Shown piece by piece: positions 1-11,586 of a DNA stretch of 64,000 nt. A program made the position numbers and the translations under genes. The stretch is from Caenorhabditis remanei (taxonomy: Eukaryota; Nematoda; Chromadorea; Rhabditida; Rhabditidae), in the NCBI RefSeq assembly GCF_010183535.1, contig NC_071329.1:7564001-7628000 (forward strand), given 5' to 3'. Below the pieces are notes generated by a model that saw only the letters and a list, made by a program, of their open reading frames with translations, did no database searches and was not told where the DNA came from. The first letter of the stretch is position 1. Every line of letters starts with the position of its first letter.

Positions 1-2149
1 GTCTTCAGTTGAACATTAAAATGTTACATATTTGAGTTTCAGAGGGAAAAGAGACAATAATTAATTCCATATAATGATCAATGTTTATGAAAGAAATTGA
101 TAACTCCAGAAGACTGGGAAAGAAGAAATATTCAAGGGACTAATTAGTCAAACAGTGAGGGAAAAAGTGTCTGGTGCACCTTTCGCGCGTGAGAGATGAA
201 ACAAAATATATGCATACCGTTTATGATGTGCATCTGTTCAAATAGTAGCTCTAAACAATGAAGAATAGGCGGATTGGTTTTGGGATTTGATGAATGAAAC
301 ATGGAGATCCAAATACCAGAGAATTGAGATATCTGGAATTGTGAGAACATCAAAATTTGATTTGTGGTAACCTGAAAAGAAAACCGTAACATTATTTGGA
401 AAGTGGACAGCAGATCAGTAAAATTTTCGAAAAAGGAAATCGGAAATTGTGTTCTGAAAGCGGAAGTCGGAGTTTAATTTTGAAAATAACCCATTCGAGG
501 AAAATGTTTTTTATTCATCATTGAACACGGTCTCCTAGAACGATTTTAGGGGCAGATTACGTCATCAATCGTGGAATGTCACGAAAAATGAAAAATTTCT
601 GAAAATTCACACGTGAGGGAGTTTTTGAACGGGGAATGAAGTGGTAATCCATTTTCTCGAGAACCAGGGCAAATCTCAAAAAACTGTCACACAGTTTTGT
701 TCGAAACCGTGTTATGAACCCACTTATAATTGTTTGTGTTTTTCTTTTGGGTAACTTTTGAGTTATCCTTTGTTGAAAAATCAACTGAAAACGCCCTACT
801 TTTTCAATAACTTTGAAATATCTGACCTCATTTTGCATATATCAAAAATCCGTTTTCACAATTTCTTTCCTATGTTCATTGGCTACCATTTGCACTCTTT
901 CATTACGTGTTTGCTTCTAAACTGACCGAGTTATCACAGCAACTCCATTTCGGACAAGAAAATAGTGCCAAAGCAAAAAATGACATAACTCGGTCAGTTT
1001 AGAAGCAAACACGTAATGAAAGAGTGCAAATGGTAGCCAATGAACATAGGAAAGAAATTGTGAAAACGGATTTTTGATATATGCAAAATGAGGTCAGATA
1101 TTTCAAAGTTATTGAAAAAGTAGGGTGAATTGAAAACGAATTTTTTGAAAAAAATTTCAACGGAAGACGGAATTTGGAAGTCGGAAGTAAATTTTCTTAA
1201 AGGGAAGGCGGAAGAAGGAGGTCGAAGGAAGGAATTCCGCACAGCTTTGGTGCACAGTCAAATTCTAGCCTGATAATAGTCTCAGCCAAAGATCATAGTA
1301 CCACTCGACTTTCGTAAATTCAAACATATCTATCCTCATCAGGGAATCCCGAAAGGACAGCTCCGATTTTGCTTTTTGCTCAGAAATTTACTAATAACCG
1401 TAGACATGATCTAATTTCAATACGGATTCACAGAAATTGTTCAGTAAAAGAACTATGGTCTACATCGTTTTCAGAACACCTGGTTTTTCAGGAAACCGAA
1501 ATCCACCAAATCTCATTTCAGTTCAGACAAACTTATTTACAGACAGACGTACTTATATACTTTGTTATTATGAACTATGTTTTTTGTTATTCTTCACCGA
1601 TCTGCCCATCTTTCTTTATCTTTTTTTCACGAAGACATCTAGCATCGGAGATCAATCATATGCCGCCTTTTAGAGATAACATTTTCTTTATTCTTCCCCT
1701 TTAATGTGTTAAGAAACCATTAAATATTCTTTCGATATACCTGTTCTTTTGTGAAAATTGATTTTTTTTTCCTCGGTTCTCTGTTATTTCAGTAAAATTT
1801 GAAAATAATTTTGAGAACAAGTTTCCACAATTAGATCTAATATCTGGAGAGACAGAACCATCAAAACACTCTTTTTTATCGTTTTACACCGTTTTTGTTA
1901 CCTGAGGGAACTCATAAAAGGTCGGCCAAACACTGTCTGAATTTTATGCATTTCCTTACGACACTATTCTTTTTTTTTCATTTTCTTTATATTGAGAAGG
2001 AGACAAATTCTACGTATCAGTTGTCTCGTTCTTTTGTCTTTTTGAAACAGACAATTTTTTTCTGTTGTGTTGGTTGGCTGGCGACTATCTTCCTTTTATA
2101 AAAGAGATATCAGATAGAAACACTCATCAATCATTTCAGATACTGTTCG
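1..2149. other. Gene-free DNA upstream of the glutaminase gene
   Basis: No exon chain with coding character could be built here. The stretch is AT-rich and holds the long inverted repeat at 794-1125 and, on either side of it (about 430-480 and 1140-1240), loose copies of a GGAAGTCGG-like word. The rightmost part, close to the start codon at 2150, presumably holds the glutaminase promoter, but I recognise no specific site. Confidence 0.6.
794..1125. repeat. Long inverted repeat (hairpin element), 141-bp arms
   Basis: Positions 794-934 and 985-1125 are reverse complements of one another with no mismatch that I can see, separated by a 50-bp loop (935-984). The outer ends begin CCCTACTTTTTC and finish GAAAAAGTAGGG. 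The shape is that of a foldback element or MITE. I cannot see a clear target-site duplication, so the superfamily is not assigned. Open reading frames crossing it are by-products of the symmetry. Confidence 0.85.
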
Positions 2150-4552
2150 ATGACTTCTCATTCGAACATCACTCAAAAGAGTGTAATGTATCGAATTCCT
2201 TCTGAACGGACATGTGAGTTTTGGTTGTTATTGAAACATTTATGAAGTTTTCGTTAGACAGTGAAAGAGGTTTAGGAAATATTTCAGAATGCCGCTAGTT
2301 TTAATATGAGCTCAGAAAAACTTTAGTCAGCTTTGTAGCAGAAATTCAAACTAAATAAATTTTCAGTGGAGAGTCTCCATGAGATGATAGGCTCCCGCAT
2401 GTCAAAAATGTCGCTCAAAAACACTCTCCGTGGAATTTCCAATCCTTACGAAAGAGATGAGAGCGAAGGAAGTGAGGATATGATTTTCGAATTATTCAAA
2501 ATTCCGAATAAGAATGAAGCATCGATTGGAAAACTTCTGACGGTTGGTTTCCCATTAACCTTTAAAGCCAAATGAGTTATTTCTAGGTTCTCCGCCAACT
2601 GGGTCTCCGAGATGACGATCCACGTCTTGTGCCTATGATGGAAAAGATTAGGGATTTCGAGAAAATCGCTGAAGAAAAAATAGCAGAAGCTACAGAACAG
2701 AAGCATTGGAAATTGACTAAAGAACAGTTCAAAGAGTAATACATGTCTGGAAGTTATCACTTTCATATGTAAATTTTTAGATGTATCGCCCCCAGTATCG
2801 ACATCGTATCTCGAGCTCTTCAAACTGATATGGTCATTCCAAATTGGGTTACTTTTGTAGAGAAAATTAGGAATTTGTTCAATGAATGTAAAGAGATTCG
2901 AGATGGACAAGTAGCCACATACATCCCACAATTGGCAAGACAATCTCCTGATTTGTGGGGAGTTTCTTTGTGTACTGTGGACGGGCAGAGGGTTTGTTTT
3001 CTAGCAAAGATATTGTGAGAACAAGTAATTGGTATTTCAGGCATCATTTGGTGATGTCAAACACCATTTCTGCGTCCAATCCGTCTCCAAGGCGTTCAAT
3101 TATGCAATTGTCGCATCTGATCTCGGAGCAGATGTAGTCCATTCGTACGTTGGACAAGAGCCAAGTGGACGACTTTTCAATGAAATTTGTCTTGATTCTA
3201 CAAGTTAGTGTCTTATGAATTCATTCATTTACTCTATGATTTCCAGACAAACCACACAACCCAATGGTAAACTCCGGAGCAATTGTGATCACTTCGCTGA
3301 TAAAGAGCAAAACTAACATGGCTGATCGTTTCGATTTCGTTCTCAACCAGTACAGAAAGATTGCTGGAAATGAGTATATCGGATTCAACAATGCCACATT
3401 CTTGTCTGAAAGAGCAACTGCTGACAGAAATTATGCGTTGTCGTATTTCATGAAAGAGAATCGATGCTTCCCGAAAGAAGTTCGTTTATTTCTGGAGTAT
3501 TTCTAATCTTTTTTTCTAATCATTTTTTTCAGACCGAGTCTCTGACCGATGCTCTCGACTTCTATTTCCAATTATGCTCTGTTGAAGTCAACTGTGAATC
3601 GCTGGCAGTGATGGCATCTACCCTTGCTAATGGAGGTGTCTGTCCGATAACCAATGAAACATGTGTGGCTCCAAATCCATGTAGAGATGTCCTCTCACTG
3701 ATGTACTCATGTGGAATGTATGACGCTTCTGGACAGTTTTCTTTCAATGTAATTTGATATTTTAAAACAATAACTAATAGTGATATTTCAGGTTGGGTTA
3801 CCAGCTAAGTCTGGAGTATCTGGTGCGATGATTGTTGTGGTGCCAAATGTGATGGGTATTTGTCTTTTCTCTCCGCCCCTGGATTCACTTGGAAACAGTT
3901 GTAGAGGTGTCTCATTCTGTAAGGTAAGTAAGCAATTTGATAAATAACACAGACCTACTCATAATGTTTTGCAGAAACTCGTCTCAACATTCAACTTCCA
4001 CAACTACGACTGTCTCGTGCACAACTCAAATATGAAGAGTGATCCGAGAAGGTATCTGTCTAGTTTCTTCGTTCGGAACTTTTCAGAACCCAATAATTTC
4101 AGACGTGACATCCGAGAACGTGATCGTCTTATCCCTGTGTTCCATGTGGCTCGTGCCGGTGACCTACCCACAATGAGAAGATTGTACATGCAGGGAGAGG
4201 ACTTGAATACATCGGATCATGATGATAGAACTGTTTTGCATATTGCTGCGACGGAAGGTTACGAGACAATGATCAAGTTCTTGGTGAATGTGGCAAAGGT
4301 TGATGTGGATAAGAAGGATCGTTGGGGCAAGAATGCGTTGGATGAGGCCAAGTTCTTCAATCATAATGACGTGGCAAGATTCTTAGAGAAGGCTATGAAG
4401 AGGGCGAGTATCAAAAAATGACTGAAATAATTTCTTAAAAATATTATTTTCAGCCAGAACAACATCGCAAAGATTCGGTTTCTTCTCTTGATTCAGATGA
4501 TGAAATTGACGACGATGGTTTCCCTGAGAAGCCTTCTTTTACAATTGATTAG
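2150..4552 (+). CDS. glna-2: Glutaminase with C-terminal ankyrin repeats
   Basis: This enzyme hydrolyses glutamine to glutamate and ammonia. Exons: 2150-2213, 2367-2542, 2587-2735, 2781-2991, 3041-3203, 3247-3479, 3533-3748, 3792-3923, 3975-4051, 4103-4403, 4454-4552, giving 606 residues. The serine beta-lactamase-like glutaminase domain (about 130-460) has the catalytic S-V-S-K at residues 214-217, the NPMVNSGAI segment and [11 protein letters not shown] near residue 406. Two ankyrin repeats (about 500-580; [13 protein letters not shown]) follow, as in animal kidney-type enzymes. A splice acceptor at 2134-2139 precedes the start, consistent with spliced-leader addition. No clear mitochondrial presequence is visible. 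The last intron needs a GC donor at 4404-4405; without splicing the protein ends at 4421. The family call is secure; the paralogue number is from memory and uncertain. Confidence 0.9.
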
Positions 4553-4714
4553 AATGTTCTTTTGTTCATTTTTATTTCAACTTCTTCATTCCCAAAGAAA
4601 CAGTACTATACAACTCAAACTCGTTTGTTTTTTTTCATTCGATCAAAAAGTGTCAATACCAAACTAAAGTCACTTATAGACACAAAAACATTTGACTATT
4701 TCAGACACCATAAA

Positions 4715-4720
4715 AATAAA
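4715..4720 (+). promoter_or_regulatory. Poly(A) signal of the glutaminase gene
   Basis: A canonical AATAAA lies about 165 bp after the stop codon of the glutaminase gene and is the first such hexamer downstream on this strand. Confidence 0.5.
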
Positions 4721-6827
4721 TGTTGCGGTATTTAAAGAACAACATGAGTGACAAATTTGACCTTGTAGACATAATTTTACATCAGAAACAACTCAGGTTT
4801 ATTCTGTCATATGACGTGAGACAATGGGTTTTCGTTTTTTGAGAGGATCACTTACAAACTGAGTAAATATCTTTTCCTGGTTTTCGAGATTTTAAGTTTA
4901 AGAATTTTAAGTTTTGTATTCAAACGTAGTGTTTCTTTGAGCTCTTGGCCTGTAACTATATAAAGAAGGAAGTCTTTTTTTTTTAATATAACACTTTTCA
5001 GTTGACAACGTTTTGTTATTTTAGAATCCAAAAATTCCATCGTGAAATCATCCGAATTTCACGTGCATTTACACCGATAAACGTGAATGCTTGGTGTAAT
5101 TTTCTCCAAACGATTTGATCTTTATTGATTTTTGACAGGGGCTCAATACGAGAATGTACTGACCAACAGAGCTTTGAATAATAATCACAGATATTTTTTC
5201 CTATTTTTATGATTTCGGGTCCACTGTTTGCACTCTTCTTTCAGATACCTTTTCCAATTGGTGACTAATCTCCAACATGTAAAAAATGTTTTCACCACCG
5301 ATAAACTGATATTTTTCTATTTACTTACAAATCGTGAACTCTTTTTCCTATTTTCTTCTTCCACATAAAAACAGTCAGTCTTTGAAAATTCACTCTTCAC
5401 ATGATTTCTGTTTTTCACCTCCTCGTTTTCCCTCTTTTTCTATTCTTTGTTTGTCTTTTTTTGCCATTTCTCTCGTTCGTTCTTTGATTCGTTAAAATAT
5501 CTTTTTTGTGTTTTGATTTTTTTCATTTTAATAGGTTCTTCTTTTTCTTCTCCTGAAAATTATGGGTGCAGCTCTTGTCAGAAGATAACTTCGACAACTG
5601 GTCAATTTCTCTTCTTCAAATAGATTTTGAATGTTCTCTGAACCCAAGTAAACTACCACATCTGAACTCTTGAATCTTTCGTTTCAAATCAAATTTAGAA
5701 GCCTAATTCAATTTGAAATAGTTCTAAAATAGGAGAAATCAAAAACAAGAAACCGGTATGAAGTTCACAACGAAGACCACGGGTTCACAATATGAACTGT
5801 GGATTCTTTCTCATTTTGGGAGGGAGGCTTTCTTTCTTTTCACAAGAGGGAAAAGTATTTGTTATCAGTTTTCTGTAGAGACTATTTGATTGTTTTCTGA
5901 ATTTCTGTAATTTTTGGAGATCTTTTTGGCAGGAAAGTTCAACTTACCGTTTCTGTTGAATCAGCTTTTTTTAAACTGACTTATCAATTCTGTTATAGAT
6001 TGAAGCGTCGTTACTGGTGTCACCCGGTAACCATATTTTTCATTGTTGTGTTTTTGTGTTTAGCAACCCAAAGCTTTGAAAACTTTTCTGTAAGACTTCT
6101 GTTTGAAGAGTTAGTTCTAAAATGAAGAATATGGAGGTCTCGTACAAAAAGTAATTTGTAAAAAGAAAGTGCTAGACTTCATCTGTACACATTACAAAAA
6201 TGAAAATAATCAAACAATTCATAACTTCTGAAAGAAAAGAATATAGTGAGTGCGGTCTGTATCTTTGTACCCTAATGTCCAATGTTTTATTTTTGAAGTT
6301 GCCTCCCTGATGCCTATGATTACAAGGTTGCAGGTCTCTATTTCAAAACATCCTTGTCATTCCCCATCTTTGATGAACTGAAAATTATTGAAAGGCACCT
6401 CATTCCAGTCCCTCCTCAGAATGAATCTTTTAAACCGATGTAGTGCCACAATGAACCAACTGGTTTTGCAGTGTGCAAGCGATGACCAGAGCAGAAGAAA
6501 CCATCTGCCACTTAGATCTCCCCCTCAAATGATTCCTGAGCCCTGAGGGCTTGTTTACAATCATCTCCTTTCCTTCAAAAGTTTCCAAAACTTCACTGAA
6601 ACAAGTCTCTGCTGCCACACCTTTTGGAAGAATGGCTTGTTTTTGTTCAAAAAATGTGAATGTTTTCTGACATTTTGTTTTTGACAGTTGTCTTCTCCCT
6701 CTCTCTCTCTCTAACCGTCTCCGCCTCTTCTCTCTCCTTCCGAATGTTAAAATTTCAATCGGCTCCTTTCTTTTTATCATTCTCTTCTTTTTTTTCTTCA
6801 TCAGACCAATTGACCACTGCCTTCAGA
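4721..6827. other. Gene-free DNA between glutaminase and F-box-like gene
   Basis: AT-rich, with T-rich pyrimidine tracts around 5400-5540 and CT-rich runs around 6690-6790 just before the next gene. I found no coding exon chain, RNA gene or clear repeat. The last few hundred bases probably carry the promoter and spliced-leader acceptor (CTTCAG at 6821-6826) of the next gene. Confidence 0.5.
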
Positions 6828-8502
6828 ATGTCACGTAATCGATGTCGTTGTGCACGTCTTCCAGTTCTGAGAATTCCAGCGACAGATGAAGATCTTCCAC
6901 AACTTCCAGATGAGATCGTAGAGCTTATTGTATCAAAAGTTCTTCCAACAGAGGTTAGTGGACAACTGGACATCCGGATAACTGGAAAACTTCATCAATT
7001 TTCAGATAGTTGCTTACGGATGGGATCAAGTGAGTCGGTCGTTCGGAACATTTGTTCATCGTCATCTCTGCTCGAAGACATATTTCTGTGCTCACCATGA
7101 TCCTCTTTGGGATTTGTATAAAACGACACGTAATACTTATGGTAAGTTTATTGAATAGTTTCCTCATTTTTTGATAAAAATCATTTCAGATCTTGAAAAG
7201 TTTGATAAACTGTTGGTTCTTCTGATCAAAAAGTATCTGTGTCAAGTGGAGGATATCGTCCTTCCAGTAGCATTGTTCTCTCATAGTGAGTTTTCCAACA
7301 ATTCCTATTCCATGTCTATTGAAGATTTTCAGTCCAACATCTCCTTGAACAAAACTCATATCTTGCTGCCACCAGTGGTACGGCATGCAGTTTCCGTCAT
7401 CCTCAACCGGGAGTCGCCTTCTCGAATCTCTCAAAACTAACCATCCAAATCGGAGGAGAGTGTGGTGGTCTGACTTTATCCCACAATTTCGAAAATTTGA
7501 AAACGTCTTCTTCACTGTGTAAAACCCTTCATGAAATCAATTTGGATATAGTTCTATCCGATAATGAAGATGTCACTTGTGCCGGATTTCGAGAGTTTCT
7601 CAGGTTCTTGAAAGAGATTTCATGTGTTTCGACCCTTTGGAATATCCGATTGACTGACAACACGACATCCGGACAAGGATGGTCTGGGCCGGCGAATTTG
7701 AATAGATATCGGAATAAAATGTTCATTTGTTATATAAGGACAATGCTGGATTTATCATTACAAATTAATCAATTGGAGTTGGTGGATAAAAGAAAAGCCT
7801 CTCCGTATATGTTGGTGATGGCACACGGAAGAAGGACAATTTATATGTTTCCAGAGTTTAAGGTGAGATGGGTTACTGTAAATCAGATGCTTATTCATAT
7901 TTCATTGATTTCAGAGATGTCGAAGTTTGGTAATTTGCTATGACATTGGTTTGATCGCTCCAGTTTTCAGTCACGAGAATGATCATTTTGATGACTTGTT
8001 GCACTTTGAGGTGAGCATTTATCTGACAGTTCAATATTTCAACTCTTCCATTCCAGGTCGATGAATCTCATGTTCTTTATAAAGCTGACCTTCTGGAATA
8101 TTTAAAATCGGCTCATGGTTAGTTACCTTTCTCTCAAACTCCTAATTCACTTTTATTTCAGAGCTTCGCGAAGTCAAAGTAGTCATCCCATCCACGTTCC
8201 ACTCACGTGTTTCCCGGTGTACCGAAGGGTGTTTCTCTAACCCAGATTTCGCTTGTTTCAGGTGAGACATCCGGACATCTGGACTTACAGTACACCGTAT
8301 TTACACTCGCCCTTTCAAATAAAAAACAATAAACTTTTGTTGTACTTTATTGAACTTTACTCTACGGATAGATGTTTTCCACCTGATTATTTTTTAAATT
8401 GTTTTTTTCAGAGCCGATGGATGGTGTAGTGTTCCTGCGAAACTACCCGGTGCTCACTTCGAAATTGTTTCAAACGATGCACGTTCTCCAATCATGGCCT
8501 AG
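6828..8502 (+). CDS. F-box-like protein of unknown function
   Basis: Exons 6828-6953, 7006-7141, 7190-7285, 7333-7862, 7915-8010, 8057-8117, 8162-8261 and 8412-8502 join into one frame of 411 residues. The start lies two bases after a CTTCAG acceptor. The N-terminus contains LPDEIVELIVSKVLP followed by WDQVSRSF, which fits an F-box (about residues 18-65), the part that binds Skp1-type adaptors. The rest alternates hydrophobic and polar segments with phrases such as NLSKLTIQIGGE and LHEINLDIVLSDN, which could be irregular leucine-rich repeats as in many nematode F-box proteins. I do not recognise an orthologue. If the F-box is real, the protein would recruit substrates to an SCF ubiquitin ligase; this is inference. 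The exon model is well supported by frame continuity. Confidence 0.72.
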
Positions 8503-8542
8503 ATCTGTGGTACTTGTAAAAATGTGAATAATATTGAATAAC

Positions 8543-8557
8543 TTGGCATCGTGCCAA
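8543..8557. promoter_or_regulatory. NFI-type palindrome TTGGCATCGTGCCAA
   Basis: A perfect dyad of the form TTGGC-N5-GCCAA, the consensus of nuclear factor I. It lies about 40 bp after the stop codon of the F-box-like gene, so probably in its 3' untranslated region. Three similar dyads occur elsewhere in the window. Binding is not shown by the sequence. Confidence 0.45.
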
Positions 8558-11500
8558 CTTGTACATTATGTGTTTCCCCAATTTATAATTAAATGATGAA
8601 AAAGAGAAACAGGTTCAGAAGATGGGAAGAGAAAACACTTTCTTTTCAAAGTTACAGTCCTCTTCTCCTTCTGTTCTCTTATTGAACGGTAGAACTTCTA
8701 TTCATTTCGAAAACTAGTCAGATGATGTTTTGATGCTAACTTTTACCTACGGATATTTATGTCAATATGTGTATTTCTCTATTAATAAATTTGTATTTTT
8801 CTCTAATCAAAGTTCATTTCTTCGTTCTTTTTCTATTTCGCTTCGAGACCCCTTAAAAACTCCAAGCATGCGCCATTGAGATTACGGTAGTTGGCGGTAA
8901 TTTTTTTCTTCAATCTAAATAATTTCCGTTTTTTCCCGGAAATTCTGCGAATTTTCCTGCAACTTTCACGATTTTCTATAAATTCCTCCATATTTTTGCT
9001 ACTTTCTGCTACATATTTTCTCATTTTCCGCTACAAATCTCGTCGACTGTCTACATTTAGATGAGAAATAAGGGAAAAAACGAAGAAAATTAGAGAAAGA
9101 TAACCATCTTCTGTACTGTTTATAACCTTCTCTCAACTTTTCTTCTACGTCATCGTCGTCGCCACCGCACACTAATTTTCCTTCAATTCCGACCATTTTC
9201 TCTCGTCTTATCCCTAGTTTTTCATTTTTTGATGCTTCGTTTTTCACTTTTTCCGTACCTAATCTCTTTGAATTTAGTGTCAACAAGCCGGCGACCAGCT
9301 GACTTTTCAACTTATTTTTTCCACGGTCATTGCTCTTTTCCGTCGGGACGTTACGTGTTCATTTCTGTTACAAATTTTGTACTGCGTGCACAAATCAAGA
9401 CAGAAAAAGAGTGGAGAGAGAGAATTGTTTGCAAATGAAGTGGAGAATTATCGGAAGCTTAACTTGTGTGGGGTACAAATATACCATGTACTGCTTACCT
9501 TTGTTTTAACTTGTAAGCGAGAGAGAAAGTGAGAGTACGTCTAGTTTGTTGGCTTTGGATGATATCGAAAGAGAGATATCTGTCATGAAAAGTTTGCTTT
9601 TCCAAATCCTCCGATCAGCTGGGTTGAAGAGTGTTTCAGGTATCAACCACATGATTTCGTATACTTTTTCGCCGCTTTCTTAATTATTAGTTGACCGATC
9701 TTTGTTTCATTAGTTGGCGTATTTTGAAGTTTGAATGATCATATTTTTGTGTTCAAAGCATGTAACATCTAGTAACCAAACTCAGTTTTCTGGTGTTAAA
9801 ATGTCAGAAATTCGTTTTGAAGGTGACCTTCTTGTTGTCCAGTTCTTCAGTTACTTCTTCCTCTGTCTTTGCACGTTTCTGAGCTTTACTACTGCTAACC
9901 GATACACAGATTCTGTGATCAGATACTAGAAGTTTCTGTGTCCTATCTGTTGTCTCTCATTTCGCTTTCTCTTCTATTTTCAACATTCTCCCGTCATCAA
10001 CATCATCATCAATACATATAATCATCCAGCCCTTTGTCGTCCTCCTCCGAGAGTATTTATGATCACAAAAAAACTGCGCTTTCATTACAATCAGCAGAAG
10101 AGACACTTTGGACACTTCACCCTCTCTGCCCCAATGAAGGGGAAACCCCTCTTCTTCTGATTCTCACCATTCCGTTATCATGATCACATGACTCTTCTCC
10201 TCCCACTCCGGGGTTCCCCCGACCATCTTGAATGTTATCAGTTGGCATGTGTTGGGTTGCTTGCCTGTCCAACCACCAACCGACTGAGCTCCATAACTTC
10301 TATTTTCGCTTTTCACTTCCACCCATTTCTCTTCGAAAATAATATTTTTGTTTCTCTCTTCTACCTAAATCGTTAGGATTGTTTCCGATGAAAGAGTGCG
10401 TTGTTGTCCGCGTTGAAACAATTAAACTTTTATAGTCAACTTCAACTTCGAAGAAAAAGTTGATTTTTAGAAGTTCGACGCAACATAGTCTGTTATCAGT
10501 TATACGCGAATGTCGTTGATATCGGCGAGCCACGTTTTCTTTTCCGTCAGTTAAGAATTAAGAACAAAAAATGTAAAACTTCAATAATAATTATGACGAT
10601 TCAAAGAGCGTAGATCATACTTCTCTTCTCTGCCTCCGTATCTTTTCTCATTATGGATTGTTGACCACCACCTGATGCGTCGTCTTCTATGTGTGTATTC
10701 GAAACAATTATCATCGACTTTTCGAATTCCTCTACTCCGTTTTCTTCACCAAAACGACAACAGACACGCACACGAGTTTGCGTGCAATGAAACCGAAAAA
10801 GATATCGATAGGTTACCTCTTTCCAGTGTCACATGTAATATAGAAGAGGGGTTCCCCCCAGTAATGACATGTGACTCTTTTTTTTCTCCTTTTTTCTTCA
10901 ACATCGTACTGTTCTCATGACGTAATTGTTCTCTTGATTGGAGGAAAATGAAGAAGTAAGAAGAAGAAGAAGAAGACGTTAAGGTCGAGAACAAGAGACG
11001 CAGACGGTGAAAAATTAGTCGATTATCGATAAGTGTTAGTGTTCTTCGAATTCCTTTTCATGTTGAAATATATTTTCTGTAAATAACATAGAAAAACTCA
11101 TTAAAATCCCTTGAGCTATGCAGAAAAAATAGTTCTGTATTAAAAGAGCAATCGCGCTCCGCGGGTTAGAAGAGAAGGAGAGAGTGAGGACCGATCAGAA
11201 TATATAATATCCCCAAGATATTTCTCTTCTTCTCACCTCTTCCTCTTTCTTCGTACCCTTGCCTTTTTTCTCGTCTTCTCCTTTTTTTCTACTTTCATTG
11301 TGTAAGTGTCTGGAACCAGTCTGCTCTCTACGCCCTTTTCCATCTCTCTATTCTCTTCTATTTTCAAACTTCACACAAGGGGTGCCCCCAGCCAAATTCT
11401 TCTACTGTTTGTTCTCTTTTCTATAAATTGCAACCTACATTTCTAACTCGTAGAGTAGAGAGATGGGAGTTCCACTAAATATTTATTTAGCTTCCTCATA

Positions 11501-11586
11501 CTCTCTTACTCTCTATCACTTGTCGCTCGTTCACTCCTCCCTAAAATCCTCGATACTCATTAATTCATTTCCAGATTTCATCTGAT
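8558..11586. other. Gene-free DNA upstream of zyg-11
   Basis: No convincing coding exons. It holds a GAA-rich run near 10960-10980 and CT-rich stretches at 11220-11550 that lead into zyg-11. The acceptor CCAG at 11571-11574, 12 bp before the start codon, is a likely spliced-leader site for zyg-11. Confidence 0.55.

Noticed and set aside
557..1242. Open frames across the inverted repeat
   Set aside because: They share reversed copies of the same symmetric DNA; they follow from the palindrome and not from coding constraint.
1369..1704. Open frame of 111 codons upstream of the glutaminase gene
   Set aside because: Composition is AT-driven (Phe/Ile/Ser-rich), with no family likeness, no splice-consistent extension and overlapping frames of similar quality.
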